Assembly: GCF_018798885.1 (NCBI RefSeq)
Contig: NZ_CP076361.1
Span: 1,889,501 to 1,953,500 of the forward strand
Origin: Gemmobacter fulvus
GTDB lineage: Bacteria; Pseudomonadota; Alphaproteobacteria; Rhodobacterales; Rhodobacteraceae
Length of the DNA: 64,000 nt
Direction: 5' to 3'
Positions 53,502 through 64,000 of this stretch are shown in pieces. How positions within the stretch are numbered: the first letter of the stretch is position 1; each line of letters begins with the position of its first letter. Both the position numbers and the translations under genes were made by a program. The notes under the pieces are model-generated. The model ran no database searches, was not told where the DNA came from, and saw only the letters and a list, made by a program, of their open reading frames with translations.

Positions 53502-54118
53502 CGCTGATCCCCAAAGCCTTGATCTTCGATTGCGATGGCACCTTGGCGCTGACCGCCGATCTGCATTTTGCTGCCTTCACCGCCGCTTTCGCCGCACAGG
53601 ATGCCCGGCTGGCGCGTGCGTTTTATCATGCGCGGGGCGGGATGGCGCGCACCGCGTTGATCGAGGCCTGGATGGCAGAGACCGGGCATGATCTGGATGT
53701 TGCGCGGCTGGTGCGTGACAGCATCGCCCATGCCTGTGATCTGGCGCATACCAGCCGCCCCAACCCGCCGGTGGCGGCGCTGGCGCTGGCCTGGGGGGCA
53801 CGGCCTTCGGCGGTCGCCTCGAACGGCGAAGCGCCGGTGGTGCGGGCCACGCTGCACGCCTGTGGGCTGCTGGATCTGTTCGATACCGTGGTCACGCTGA
53901 CCGACGTTGCGGCCCCGAAGCCGGATCCGGCCATGTTTCTGCTGGCGGCAGAGCGGCTGGGGGTCGTCCCCGCCGACTGCCTTGTGCTGGAGGACAGTGC
54001 GCAGGGCATGGAGGCCGCCCACCGCGCCGGAATGGCCGCCCATGATGTGCGCGAACCCGCCGCGCTGGCCACCATTGCCGCGCTGACAGAACAGGTCTCT
54101 GCCGCTGTCAGGGTCTGA
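53498..54118 (+). CDS. HAD-superfamily hydrolase, beta-phosphoglucomutase/sugar-phosphatase-like
   Basis: A 206-residue HAD protein. Motif I ALIFDCDGTLALT near residue 7, helical cap with FYHARGGMARTALIE, motif II SAVASNGEAP, motif III KPDPAMFLLAAERLG with the Lys, and motif IV LVLEDSAQGMEAAHRAGM. The cap type suggests a sugar phosphate or phosphoglycolate substrate. It is translationally coupled (ATGA) to the hybrid kinase, an uncommon partner, and fits a sugar-phosphate uptake module with the divergent AfuABC-like transporter. Substrate unproven. Confidence 0.88.
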   Translation: MTLIPKALIFDCDGTLALTADLHFAAFTAAFAAQDARLARAFYHARGGMARTALIEAWMAETGHDLDVARLVRDSIAHACDLAHTSRPNPPVAALALAWGARPSAVASNGEAPVVRATLHACGLLDLFDTVVTLTDVAAPKPDPAMFLLAAERLGVVPADCLVLEDSAQGMEAAHRAGMAAHDVREPAALATIAALTEQVSAAVRV

Positions 54119-54252
54119 TCCGGCCTTTTGCACCGTTTGAAGGTTTCGGTTGGGCCGGTCGAGGCTATGACCGATTGTCGATCCTTGACAAGGCCGGATC
54201 AGTTTTGCATGGCTTTGCATCTGTAGCAAAGACACAACGGGAGTTTCTCAAG

Positions 54253-55437
54253 GTGGCATCCGCGAACGATCCCGGCCCCGAAATCACCAGACTGATCACC
54301 GAAGACGCGCCCCGGCTGATCGAGATCCGCCGCGATATCCATGCCCACCCCGAGACGGGCTTCGATACCGTGCGCACGGCGGCGCGTGTCGCGGCAGAGC
54401 TGCGCGATCTGGGGCTGACGGTTCAGACCGGCGTGGGCCGCACCGGCGTGGTGGCCGAGATCGCCGGGTCTGGTCCCGGCCCCTGCCTGATCCTGCGCGC
54501 GGATATGGATGCGCTGCCGATCGAAGAGCAGACGGGCCTGCCCTTTGCCTCGACCATTCCGGGCCAGATGCACGCCTGCGGGCATGATCTGCACACCGCC
54601 TCGTTGCTGGGGGCGGCGAAGGCCCTCGTCGCGCTGGCCCCGGGCCTGAACGGTACGGTACGGCTGGTGTTTCAGCCCGCCGAAGAAACGCAGGAAAGCG
54701 GAGCCGCCGCCATGGTTGCCGATGGCGCGGCAGAGGGCGCGGATCTGGCGATTGGCTTTCATAACCGACCGGAGCTTGCCGCCGGGCTGGTCTTGCTCAA
54801 TCGCGGTGCCAGCACGGCCTCCAGCGATGAATTCAAGGTGGTGGTGCATGGCAAATCAGGCCATGCCGCCCGCCCGCATGCCGCCATTGATCCGATTGTC
54901 GCGGCGGCGCATATCATCACGCAGTTGCAGACCGTGATCTCGCGCGAGATGGACCCGGCGCTGTCGGCGGTGCTGACCGTGGGTCATATTCACGGCGGTG
55001 CCACGCAGAACATCATCCCCGACAGCTGCATGTTCGAGGGCACGGTGCGCTGCCGGTCGCCGCAGTCCCGCGATCTGGCCGAAGCATCGTTCCGGCGCAT
55101 CTGCGAGGGCGTAGCCATGGCGCTGAACGTGCGCGCCGAGGTCGAGTATATCCGCGGCGCACCGGCGGTGCTGAATGATGACACGCTGGTCGACCGCGCG
55201 ATTGCCTCGCTCGGCCATCAGTTCGACGCGGTGCCGCAGGTCGAACAGGGATCCAGCTTCGGTGCCGAGGATTTTTCGCATTTCTCGGAACGGATGCCCT
55301 CGCTGCAGATCTTCATCGGTTCGGGACAGCCGGGCCGGGATGATCGGGTGCACAATTCTGACTATCAGCCCGATGAGGCCTGCATCGCGCAAAGCGCCAT
55401 CGCGTTGACGCGCATGGCCGTTGATCTGCTGGCCTGA
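54253..55437 (+). CDS. M20-family amidohydrolase (N-acyl amino acid hydrolase type)
   Basis: A 394-residue metallo-amidohydrolase. IRRDIHAHPETGFDT, LILRADMDALPIEE, MHACGHDLHTASLLGAA with the metal Cys/His, FQPAEETQESGAAAMV and the dimerisation domain VVVHGKSGHAARPH identify the hippurate/N-acetylamino acid hydrolase group. C-terminal SSFGAEDFSHFSERMP carries the last ligand. I start at the GTG at 54253, with GGGAG nine bases upstream; a TTG at 54175 in frame is the longer alternative. It heads an operon with an amino-acid ABC transporter, suggesting that imported conjugates are cleaved in the cytoplasm. Confidence 0.9.
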   Translation: MASANDPGPEITRLITEDAPRLIEIRRDIHAHPETGFDTVRTAARVAAELRDLGLTVQTGVGRTGVVAEIAGSGPGPCLILRADMDALPIEEQTGLPFASTIPGQMHACGHDLHTASLLGAAKALVALAPGLNGTVRLVFQPAEETQESGAAAMVADGAAEGADLAIGFHNRPELAAGLVLLNRGASTASSDEFKVVVHGKSGHAARPHAAIDPIVAAAHIITQLQTVISREMDPALSAVLTVGHIHGGATQNIIPDSCMFEGTVRCRSPQSRDLAEASFRRICEGVAMALNVRAEVEYIRGAPAVLNDDTLVDRAIASLGHQFDAVPQVEQGSSFGAEDFSHFSERMPSLQIFIGSGQPGRDDRVHNSDYQPDEACIAQSAIALTRMAVDLLA

Positions 55438-55473
55438 CCCTTTTCCGACCGATACAACAAGGAAGACCCTCGT

Positions 55474-56331
55474 ATGAACCTTACCCGCAGCACCTTTCTG
55501 CGTTCGGCCCTTGCCGCTGCCGCCAGCCTTGCCGCAGCCCCTTCGGCCCTGTTGGCGCAAGAGCGCAAGAAGCTGGTCTTTGCCACCGAGGGCACCTTTC
55601 CGCCCTTCAACATGACGCGCCCCAATGGGGAGCTTTACGGGTTCGAGCTGGATCTGCTGGCCGAAGTCGCAAAGCGCGCCGATTTTGACTATGAGGTCAT
55701 CGCGCAGGCCTGGGATGGCATGATCCAGGGTCTGGTGGATGGCAAATACGATGCGGTCATCGATTCCGTCACCATCACCGAAAAGCGCCTTGAGGTGGTC
55801 GATTTCTCGCTGCCCTATACCACCGGCGGTTCGACCTTCGCGGTGATGAAGGAAACCGGGCTGGAGCTGCCGGGCACCGGCACCTTTGTCGATCTGGACG
55901 ATACCGCCGCCACCGAAAGGGCCGTTGCGGCGATTGCCGAAGTGCTGGCGGGCAAGACCGTGGGCGTGCATGTGGCGACGATTCAGGCCGATTTCCTTAA
56001 TCAGTATCTGGCGGACAAGGGTGTGACGATCCGCACCTATCAGACCGGCCCCGAAGTCTATCAGGATCTGATGAATGGCCGTCTGGACGCAGGCATGGCG
56101 TCGGTTACCAATATCTCGGCCTTCCTGGAAAAGAATGTCGAGACGGCAATGGCAACCGGCCCGTCGTTCAAGGGCGGCGTGATGGGGCGTGGCTCGGCCA
56201 TCGTGGTGCAGAAAGGCAATGCAGAGCTTGCCGACAAGCTGAGTGCGGCGCTGAAGTCGATGTCGGATGACGGCACGCTTGAAAAACTGTCGAACCAGTG
56301 GTTCGGCATGGTCGTCACGCCGAAGCTCTGA
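55474..56331 (+). CDS. Periplasmic amino-acid-type binding protein (family 3)
   Basis: A 285-residue secreted binding protein with a Sec signal (TRSTFLRSALAAAASLAAAP, cleavage near LLAQE). KLVFATEGTFPPFNM, GFELDLLAEVAKRA, WDGMIQGLVDGKYDAVIDS and TITEKRLEVVDFSLPY are the polar amino acid/opine family signature, including the usual Arg in TEKR. An insertion of about 20 residues (GTGTFVDLDDTAATERAVAA) is less usual. GGAAGA precedes the ATG. It is followed by two permease genes and an ATPase. The ligand is unknown; an N-acyl or sulfur-containing amino acid is my inference from the operon. Confidence 0.92.
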   Translation: MNLTRSTFLRSALAAAASLAAAPSALLAQERKKLVFATEGTFPPFNMTRPNGELYGFELDLLAEVAKRADFDYEVIAQAWDGMIQGLVDGKYDAVIDSVTITEKRLEVVDFSLPYTTGGSTFAVMKETGLELPGTGTFVDLDDTAATERAVAAIAEVLAGKTVGVHVATIQADFLNQYLADKGVTIRTYQTGPEVYQDLMNGRLDAGMASVTNISAFLEKNVETAMATGPSFKGGVMGRGSAIVVQKGNAELADKLSAALKSMSDDGTLEKLSNQWFGMVVTPKL

Positions 56332-56338
56332 GGTCAGG

Positions 56339-57055
56339 GTGGGCGATCTGGCACTTCTGGGCTTCGGGCCGGACGGATGGGGGCTGGCGCTGCTGCGCGC
56401 CGGCCTTCTGACGCTGGCCGTGTCTGTCGCGGCGTTTCTGTGTGGTCTGGTTCTGGGCACCGGGATTGCCTGGGCGCGGATTGCCGGAAACTGGCCGCTG
56501 CGCAAACTGGCCGAGGCCTATACCGTGATCTTTCGCGGCGTGCCGGATATTCTGGTCATCTATCTGTTCTACTTTGGTGGCCGTCAGGTGGTGACCGCCA
56601 TCGGTACGGCGCTGGGCTTGCCGGGACCGTTTGACATCAGCGGTTTTCTGGCCGGGATGCTGGCCATCGGTCTGATCTCGTCGGCCAATCAGTCCGAAGT
56701 GCTGCGCGGGGCCTATCAGGCCGTGCCCAAAGGCACGATCGAGGCGGGCCGCGTGGTGGGCATGACCCGGATCACCCTGTTCCGCCGGGTGATCGCGCCG
56801 CAGGCCATGGTGACGGCCATTCCCGGCATGGGCAATCAATGGCAATCGGTCATCAAGGAATCCGCACTGGTTTCGGTGACGGGGCTGGTGGAAACGATGC
56901 GTCAGGTCTCGGTTGCGGCGGGCACCACGCAGGAACATTTTCTGTTCTATGCGGCGGGTGCGGTGATCTATCTGATCATCACCACCCTGTCGGATCAGGT
57001 GTTCCGTCTGGCAGAAAAGCGCAGCCTGCGCGGCCATGCCGGCGGGGGGATCTGA
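56339..57055 (+). CDS. Amino-acid ABC permease, HisQ/HisM type (first)
   Basis: A 238-residue inner-membrane permease with about five helices. The conserved permease loop is EAGRVVGMTRITLFRRVIAP, preceded by GAYQAVPKGTI. FRGVPDILVIYLFYFGG is the typical early segment. It begins with GTG at 56339, eight bases after the binding-protein stop, with AGG just upstream. The partner permease follows after two bases; the two are expected to form a heterodimer. Confidence 0.92.
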   Translation: MGDLALLGFGPDGWGLALLRAGLLTLAVSVAAFLCGLVLGTGIAWARIAGNWPLRKLAEAYTVIFRGVPDILVIYLFYFGGRQVVTAIGTALGLPGPFDISGFLAGMLAIGLISSANQSEVLRGAYQAVPKGTIEAGRVVGMTRITLFRRVIAPQAMVTAIPGMGNQWQSVIKESALVSVTGLVETMRQVSVAAGTTQEHFLFYAAGAVIYLIITTLSDQVFRLAEKRSLRGHAGGGI

Positions 57056-57057
57056 CG

Positions 57058-57744
57058 ATGGATACCGGCTTTCTGTCGACGATTTTCGTCCAGCTGCTCA
57101 AGGGTGTGCCGCTGACGCTCAACCTCGGGGTTCTGGCGCTGCTGGGCGGCGGCTGCCTGGCGCTGGTGCTCAATCTGCTGCGGGTGACGCGGACGGGCAA
57201 TGCGGTTGCGTCGGCCTATGTGTTTGTCTTTCGCGGCACGCCGCTGCTGATCCAGATCTTCATGATCTATTATGGTCTGGCCGGGTTCGGCTTCATCCGG
57301 CAATCGGTGCTGTGGCCGTTTCTGCGCGAACCCTATTGGTGCGGCTTGCTGGCGCTGATCCTCAATGACGCGGCCTATACGTCCGAGATCCTGCGCGGTG
57401 GCCTGCGGGCCGTGCCGAAGGGCGCGGTGGAGGCGGGCCGGGTATCGGGCATGACACGGCTGGCGATCCTGCACCGCATCACGCTGCCCATCGCCTTCCG
57501 ACAGGCGCTGCCTGCCTATTCAAACGAGGTGATCTCGATCCTGAAGGCCACGGCGCTGGTCTCGACCATCACCTTGATGGAGGTTACCGGCATCGCCCGC
57601 GCCGCCGTGTCGGAAACCTGGCGGGCGGTCGAGATCTTCCTCTGCGCAGCGGCCATCTATCTGGCGCTGTCACTTCTGGTGACGCGGCTCACGGCCTGGG
57701 CCGAACGCCGCCTCTCGCCTTGGCAATTCGGAGAGTCACCATGA
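57058..57744 (+). CDS. Amino-acid ABC permease, HisQ/HisM type (second)
   Basis: A 228-residue permease. [19 protein letters not shown] and [20 protein letters not shown] are the family motifs. ATG at 57058 with a G-rich ribosome site about nine bases upstream. The stop overlaps the ATPase start as ATGA. It forms the importer with the preceding permease and following ATPase. Confidence 0.93.
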   Translation: MDTGFLSTIFVQLLKGVPLTLNLGVLALLGGGCLALVLNLLRVTRTGNAVASAYVFVFRGTPLLIQIFMIYYGLAGFGFIRQSVLWPFLREPYWCGLLALILNDAAYTSEILRGGLRAVPKGAVEAGRVSGMTRLAILHRITLPIAFRQALPAYSNEVISILKATALVSTITLMEVTGIARAAVSETWRAVEIFLCAAAIYLALSLLVTRLTAWAERRLSPWQFGESP

Positions 57745-58517
57745 GCCTGCCCCCCACCGCCCTGTCGATCACCGGGCTGCGCAAGCGCTTTGGTGCGAAC
57801 GAAGTTCTGCGCGGCATCGACCTCACGGCGCAGGACGGCGACGTGATTTCACTGATCGGGGCCTCCGGTTCGGGCAAAAGCACGCTGCTGCGCTGCATTC
57901 CGATGCTGGAAGTGCCGGATGCCGGAACCGTGTCTGTCGGTGCGGACAGCGTATCGCCCAAGGGTGGGCGGCTCAGCCGTGCCGAAGAGGCGGTGGCCCG
58001 CCGGATGCGCGGCCATCTGGGCTTCGTGTTCCAGAACTTCAACCTCTGGCCGCATCGCACCGTGCTTCAGAACGTGGTGGAGGCGCCGCTGTTCGTGCAG
58101 AACCGCAGCCGCGCCGAAGCGGTGGACGAGGCGATGGTGCTGCTGGAAAAGGTCGGGCTGACAGACAAGCGTGACGCCTGGCCCGCGCATCTGTCGGGCG
58201 GGCAGCAGCAACGCGTCGCCATTGCCCGCGCCCTTGCGCAGCATCCCCGCGCGATCCTGTTCGACGAACCGACCTCGGCCCTTGATCCCGAATTGGTGGG
58301 CGAAGTGCTGAAGGTGATCCGCAGCCTTGCCGAAGAAGGCCGGACCATGCTGATTGTCACGCATGAAATGGGCTTTGCGCGCGAAGTGTCGTCGCGGGTC
58401 GTGTTCCTGCATCAGGGGCTTGTCGAAGAGGATGGCACGCCTGCACAGGTCTTTGGCAACCCCGGATCGGATCGCTGCCGCGCCTTCATCAGCGGCCATT
58501 TCGACCGCAACCGATAG
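57741..58517 (+). CDS. Amino-acid ABC importer ATPase, HisP/GlnQ type
   Basis: A 258-residue ATPase. Walker [10 protein letters not shown] at about 38-46, Q-loop [20 protein letters not shown], signature [15 protein letters not shown], Walker [20 protein letters not shown], switch His in [17 protein letters not shown]. The short C-terminus is normal for polar amino acid systems. GGAGAG lies six bases before the ATG. Energises the two permeases upstream. Confidence 0.95.
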   Translation: MSLPPTALSITGLRKRFGANEVLRGIDLTAQDGDVISLIGASGSGKSTLLRCIPMLEVPDAGTVSVGADSVSPKGGRLSRAEEAVARRMRGHLGFVFQNFNLWPHRTVLQNVVEAPLFVQNRSRAEAVDEAMVLLEKVGLTDKRDAWPAHLSGGQQQRVAIARALAQHPRAILFDEPTSALDPELVGEVLKVIRSLAEEGRTMLIVTHEMGFAREVSSRVVFLHQGLVEEDGTPAQVFGNPGSDRCRAFISGHFDRNR

Positions 58518-58525
58518 GACAGACC

Positions 58526-59218
58526 ATGCGCCAGCCCATCGCCCGCAAAAGCCTTCAGGATCAGGCGACGGACTGGTTGCGCGACGCCGTGATCCGCGGC
58601 GATTTCCGGCCCGGCGAGATTCTGACGGAACAGGCGCTGACCGAACGCATCGGGCTGGGGCGCGGCACCGTGCGCTCGGCGCTGTTCGCGCTGGAGGCGC
58701 AGGAGCTGGTGACGCGCACGCCCTATTCCAGCTGGCGGGTGGCGGTGCTGGATGCGCAGGCCATCTGGGAAATCTATACCCTGCGTGGCGCGTTTGAGGG
58801 GCTGGCCGCGCGGATTTTGGCCGAGCGGCGCGACAGCCTTGGCACGGCCTTGGTGGCGGCGGCGTTTGACCGGCTTGGCACAGCCAATGGCAGCGATACA
58901 GATGAACGGGTCGCTGCGGATCTGGGCTTTCATGCCAGTTTCGTCGCGCAGACCGGCCATCAACACCTGATCCGCCGTCACAGCCTGCTGTCTGACAAGA
59001 TGGAATGGCTGTATCGCTGGTCGGAACATCACTGGCCGCAGCGGCAGCCGCTGGTTGCCGATCATCTACGGCTGTTTGACGCGATGCTGCACGGCACACC
59101 CGAAGCTGCCGAAGCCGCTGTGCGCGACCATATTGCGGAATCGATTGACCTGGATGTGGCGGGGTTCCAGTCACTGGCCACCCCGGCCGCATCCGCCAAC
59201 CAGACGGAGCAGACATGA
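58526..59218 (+). CDS. GntR-family regulator with FCD ligand-binding domain
   Basis: A 230-residue FadR-subfamily regulator. The winged helix occupies about 8-72 (DAVIRGDFRPGEILTEQALT, LGRGTVRSALFALEAQELV). The FCD domain follows with the metal-site residues seen in ADLGFHASFVAQTGHQHLI and the late DHLRLFDAMLHG, RDHIAESIDLD blocks. It sits inside the M20/ABC/methyltransferase operon and overlaps the methyltransferase gene by four bases, so it most likely controls this operon in response to its substrate. Confidence 0.92.
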   Translation: MRQPIARKSLQDQATDWLRDAVIRGDFRPGEILTEQALTERIGLGRGTVRSALFALEAQELVTRTPYSSWRVAVLDAQAIWEIYTLRGAFEGLAARILAERRDSLGTALVAAAFDRLGTANGSDTDERVAADLGFHASFVAQTGHQHLIRRHSLLSDKMEWLYRWSEHHWPQRQPLVADHLRLFDAMLHGTPEAAEAAVRDHIAESIDLDVAGFQSLATPAASANQTEQT

Positions 59219-60114
59219 CCCTCACCATCCTTGACGGCGGCATGGGCCGCGAGCTTGAACGTATCGGCGCGCCGTTCCGGCAGCCGGAATGGTCTGCCCT
59301 TGCCCTGATGGAAGCACCCGAGATGGTGCGGCAGGTCCATGATGGCTATATCCGCGCCGGGGCGCAGGTCATCACCACCAATTCCTATGCGTTGGTGCCG
59401 TTTCACATCGGCGAGGACCGGTTCCGCGCCGAGGGAGAGCAGCTCGCCGCCCTTGCCGGACGGTTGGCGCGCGAGGCTGCCGATGCCGCAACGGGGGTGA
59501 CGGTGGCAGGGTCTTTGCCGCCGGTGTTCGGATCCTATCGCCCCGATCTGTTCCGCGATGACATCGCGCAGGACTATCTGTCGGTTCTGGTGCGCGGGCT
59601 TGCGCCGCATGTCGACGTCTGGCTGGCCGAAACGCAAAGCAGCCTTGCCGAGGCCCGCGCGGCTGCAGCGGCGGTCAGCGGCACCGGCAAGCCGCTGTGG
59701 CTGTCGTTCACCCTGCGGGATGAAGACCTGCCCACCGAAGGCACCGTGCCGCAACTGCGCTCGGGCGAGCCGGTGGCCGAGGCGGCACGTCTGGCGCAGA
59801 GCCTCGGGGCCGAGGCGATGCTGTTCAATTGCGCCATGCCCGAAGTGATGGCCCCGGCGCTGGCCGCTGCCCGCGTGGCGGTGCCCGGCCTGCGGCTGGG
59901 CGTCTATGCCAATGCCTTTGGCGATTCACAGGACGAGGACGGCGCGGCAAACGAGGTGGTCTCCACCATCCGCGACGACCTCGACCCGCATTCCTATTGC
60001 CTCTGGGCTGATCGCTGGACCGCGCAGGGGGCCACGATCATCGGCGGCTGCTGTGGCATCGGCACCGATCATATTCACCATCTGGCGGATCATCTGCCGA
60101 AGGCGCACGCCTGA
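59215..60114 (+). CDS. Homocysteine S-methyltransferase (MmuM/BHMT-like)
   Basis: Zinc enzyme that transfers a methyl group, typically from S-methylmethionine or another sulfonium/betaine donor, to homocysteine. A 299-residue barrel: ILDGGMGRELERIG at the N-terminus, VITTNSYALVPFHIG, LAETQSSLAEARAA, with Zn ligands C206 in FNCAMPE and C279-C280 in IIGGCCGIGTDHI. It is the last gene of the operon. Its presence beside an amino-acid importer and M20 hydrolase suggests use of an imported methyl donor or methionine derivative. The precise donor is not readable from sequence. Confidence 0.9.
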   Translation: MTLTILDGGMGRELERIGAPFRQPEWSALALMEAPEMVRQVHDGYIRAGAQVITTNSYALVPFHIGEDRFRAEGEQLAALAGRLAREAADAATGVTVAGSLPPVFGSYRPDLFRDDIAQDYLSVLVRGLAPHVDVWLAETQSSLAEARAAAAAVSGTGKPLWLSFTLRDEDLPTEGTVPQLRSGEPVAEAARLAQSLGAEAMLFNCAMPEVMAPALAAARVAVPGLRLGVYANAFGDSQDEDGAANEVVSTIRDDLDPHSYCLWADRWTAQGATIIGGCCGIGTDHIHHLADHLPKAHA

Positions 60115-60129
60115 CAGCCCGCCGCTCTC

Positions 60130-60164
60130 CGGCCCCGGCGCATACATCCGTTGCGCCGGGGCCG
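60130..60164. terminator. Strong hairpin between the methyltransferase operon and nrdF
   Basis: CGGCCCCGGCGCA (60130-60142) pairs perfectly with TGCGCCGGGGCCG (60152-60164), 13 base pairs with a nine-base loop. It lies between convergent genes and can end both transcripts; T-runs are absent. Confidence 0.75.
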
Positions 60165-60177
60165 ATCCGGGCAGGGA

Positions 60178-63285
<3,108 letters not shown>

Positions 63286-63304
<19 letters not shown>

Positions 63305-63702
63305 TGGTCTCTCCAGAAATTGTGCAGGCCCGCGCGGATGTGGGCGATGTCGGTGTCGGTTCCGGCCAGTTCAAAACGATACAGGCAGGGCACCGCGCAT
63401 TTCTGCGCGATGACAGTGGCGGCATGGGCGTAGAAGCGGCCGAAGTTGCGGTTGCCCGCGCCGATCACCCCGCGCAGCCCGCCGCACAGATCGGGATCGT
63501 TCAGAAAGCGGATCACCTGTCGGGGCACCGCCCCCCGGCCTGTGCCATCGGAATAGGTCGGGCAGATCAGCACATAGGGGGTCTGTGGCTGCGGCAGGGG
63601 GGCCGTCGCGTCGATGGGGATGCGCAGCGCGTCCAGCCCCAGCCGGGCGACCAGCCGCGCGGTATTGCCAGAGCCGGATGAAAAATAGACAAGCCGCGCC
63701 AT
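63286..63702 (-). CDS. nrdI: NrdI flavodoxin-like activator of NrdF
   Basis: A 138-residue flavoprotein that supplies the oxidant for assembling the manganese-tyrosyl cofactor in Nrd[20 protein letters not shown] is the FMN phosphate loop, [20 protein letters not shown] the isoalloxazine region, and [20 protein letters not shown] the third loop. It overlaps nrdE by 19 bases and follows nrdH after 15 bases. Confidence 0.95.
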
Positions 63703-63717
63703 GATCCGGCCCGCCGA

Positions 63718-63939
63718 TCAGCAGAGGGCGTTGATCTTGTCGGGGCGGAAGCCCGCCCAATGATCGCCGCGCGCCTCGACCACCGGCACCTGCCGATAAC
63801 CAAGCGCGGTGATCCGGGCCAGCGCCTCGGCGTCTTCGGAAAGGTCGATCACGGTGTAATCGACGCCCAGCTTGTCCAAGGCGCGATAGGTTGCCACGCA
63901 TTGCACGCATGCCGGTTTGGAATAGACGGTGATGGTCAT
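63718..63939 (-). CDS. nrdH: Glutaredoxin-like electron donor NrdH
   Basis: A 73-residue thioredoxin-reductase-dependent redoxin with the active site CVQC in MTITVYSKPACVQCVATYRA, then the family pattern YRQVPVVEARGDHWAGFRPD. The start at 63939 is preceded by AAAGGAACAGGG. It is the first gene of nrdHIEF. Only about 60 bases upstream remain in the window, and I see no convincing NrdR box there. Confidence 0.95.
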   Translation of the reverse strand: MTITVYSKPACVQCVATYRALDKLGVDYTVIDLSEDAEALARITALGYRQVPVVEARGDHWAGFRPDKINALC

Positions 63940-64000
63940 TGCCCTGTTCCTTTGCCTGTTTGCGAACGGCGGACAGGGGGCTGCAACGGGCCAAGCCACA

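Noticed and set aside
63940-64000. NrdR box upstream of nrdHIEF
   Set aside because: No ACACWATATSTTGTGT-like sequence in the short stretch available; the true promoter may lie beyond the window.

Overview
The window is chromosomal DNA of a GC-rich alphaproteobacterium of the order Rhodobacterales (Rhodobacter/Paracoccus-like). The evidence is gene order and gene types: regB-senC-regA-hvrA-ahcY, a mitofilin (Mic60) gene between hemD and hemY, addAB instead of recBCD, a short DivL-type PAS protein, and an origin-proximal block timA/fxsA/secB/dnaQ/coaE/aroE/maf // hemJ/rho/mnmE/mnmG/rsmG/parA/parB. I see no insertion sequence, prophage, CRISPR array, rRNA or tRNA gene.

Layout. 1-4327: protein-quality, secretion and housekeeping genes, with maf-aroE-coaE-dnaQ as an overlapping leftward operon. 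4328-4742: the only long non-coding gap. It has several DnaA-box-like 9-mers and an AT-rich stretch, and is a strong chromosomal oriC candidate. 4743-12161: rightward hemJ, rho, mnmE, mnmG, rsmG, parA, parB. Three perfect ParB-binding parS palindromes (7931, 9830, 13664) and two one-mismatch copies (2692, 25714) surround parAB, so this is the segregation centromere. 12136-19421: DUF454, hemW, rdgB and rph leftward, then hrcA-grpE rightward and mutS leftward. 19554-22706: NADP-type malic enzyme and a PfkB sugar kinase. 22690-32717: a tightly overlapping leftward operon divL-tsaE-amgK-murU-addB-addA (PAS regulator, tRNA t6A factor, cell-wall sugar salvage kinase and uridylyltransferase, recombination nuclease), with a consensus CtrA box upstream of divL. 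32844-38086: the RegB/RegA redox regulon core with SenC, the H-NS-like HvrA, an HD hydrolase and SAH hydrolase. 38214-45678: small housekeeping genes, tsaD-gpsA-yciI-EVE leftward, and hemD-mic60-hemY rightward.

45722-60114 is the more accessory part. The first module is an ABC importer (SBP, fused permease, ATPase) divergent from a response regulator, a hybrid kinase and a HAD phosphatase. It looks like an AfuABC-type sugar-phosphate system rather than an iron importer. The second module is an operon of an M20 amidohydrolase, a polar amino-acid ABC importer, a GntR/FCD regulator and a homocysteine S-methyltransferase, consistent with salvage of a conjugated or methylated sulfur amino acid. 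60178-63939 is a class Ib ribonucleotide reductase operon nrdHIEF.

The most checkable new points are the oriC/parS architecture, the CtrA box in front of a kinase-less DivL, the AfuABC-HAD-two-component module, the M20/homocysteine methyltransferase transport operon, the LapB-like metal motif on HemY, and a structured non-coding stretch at about 39365-39486.
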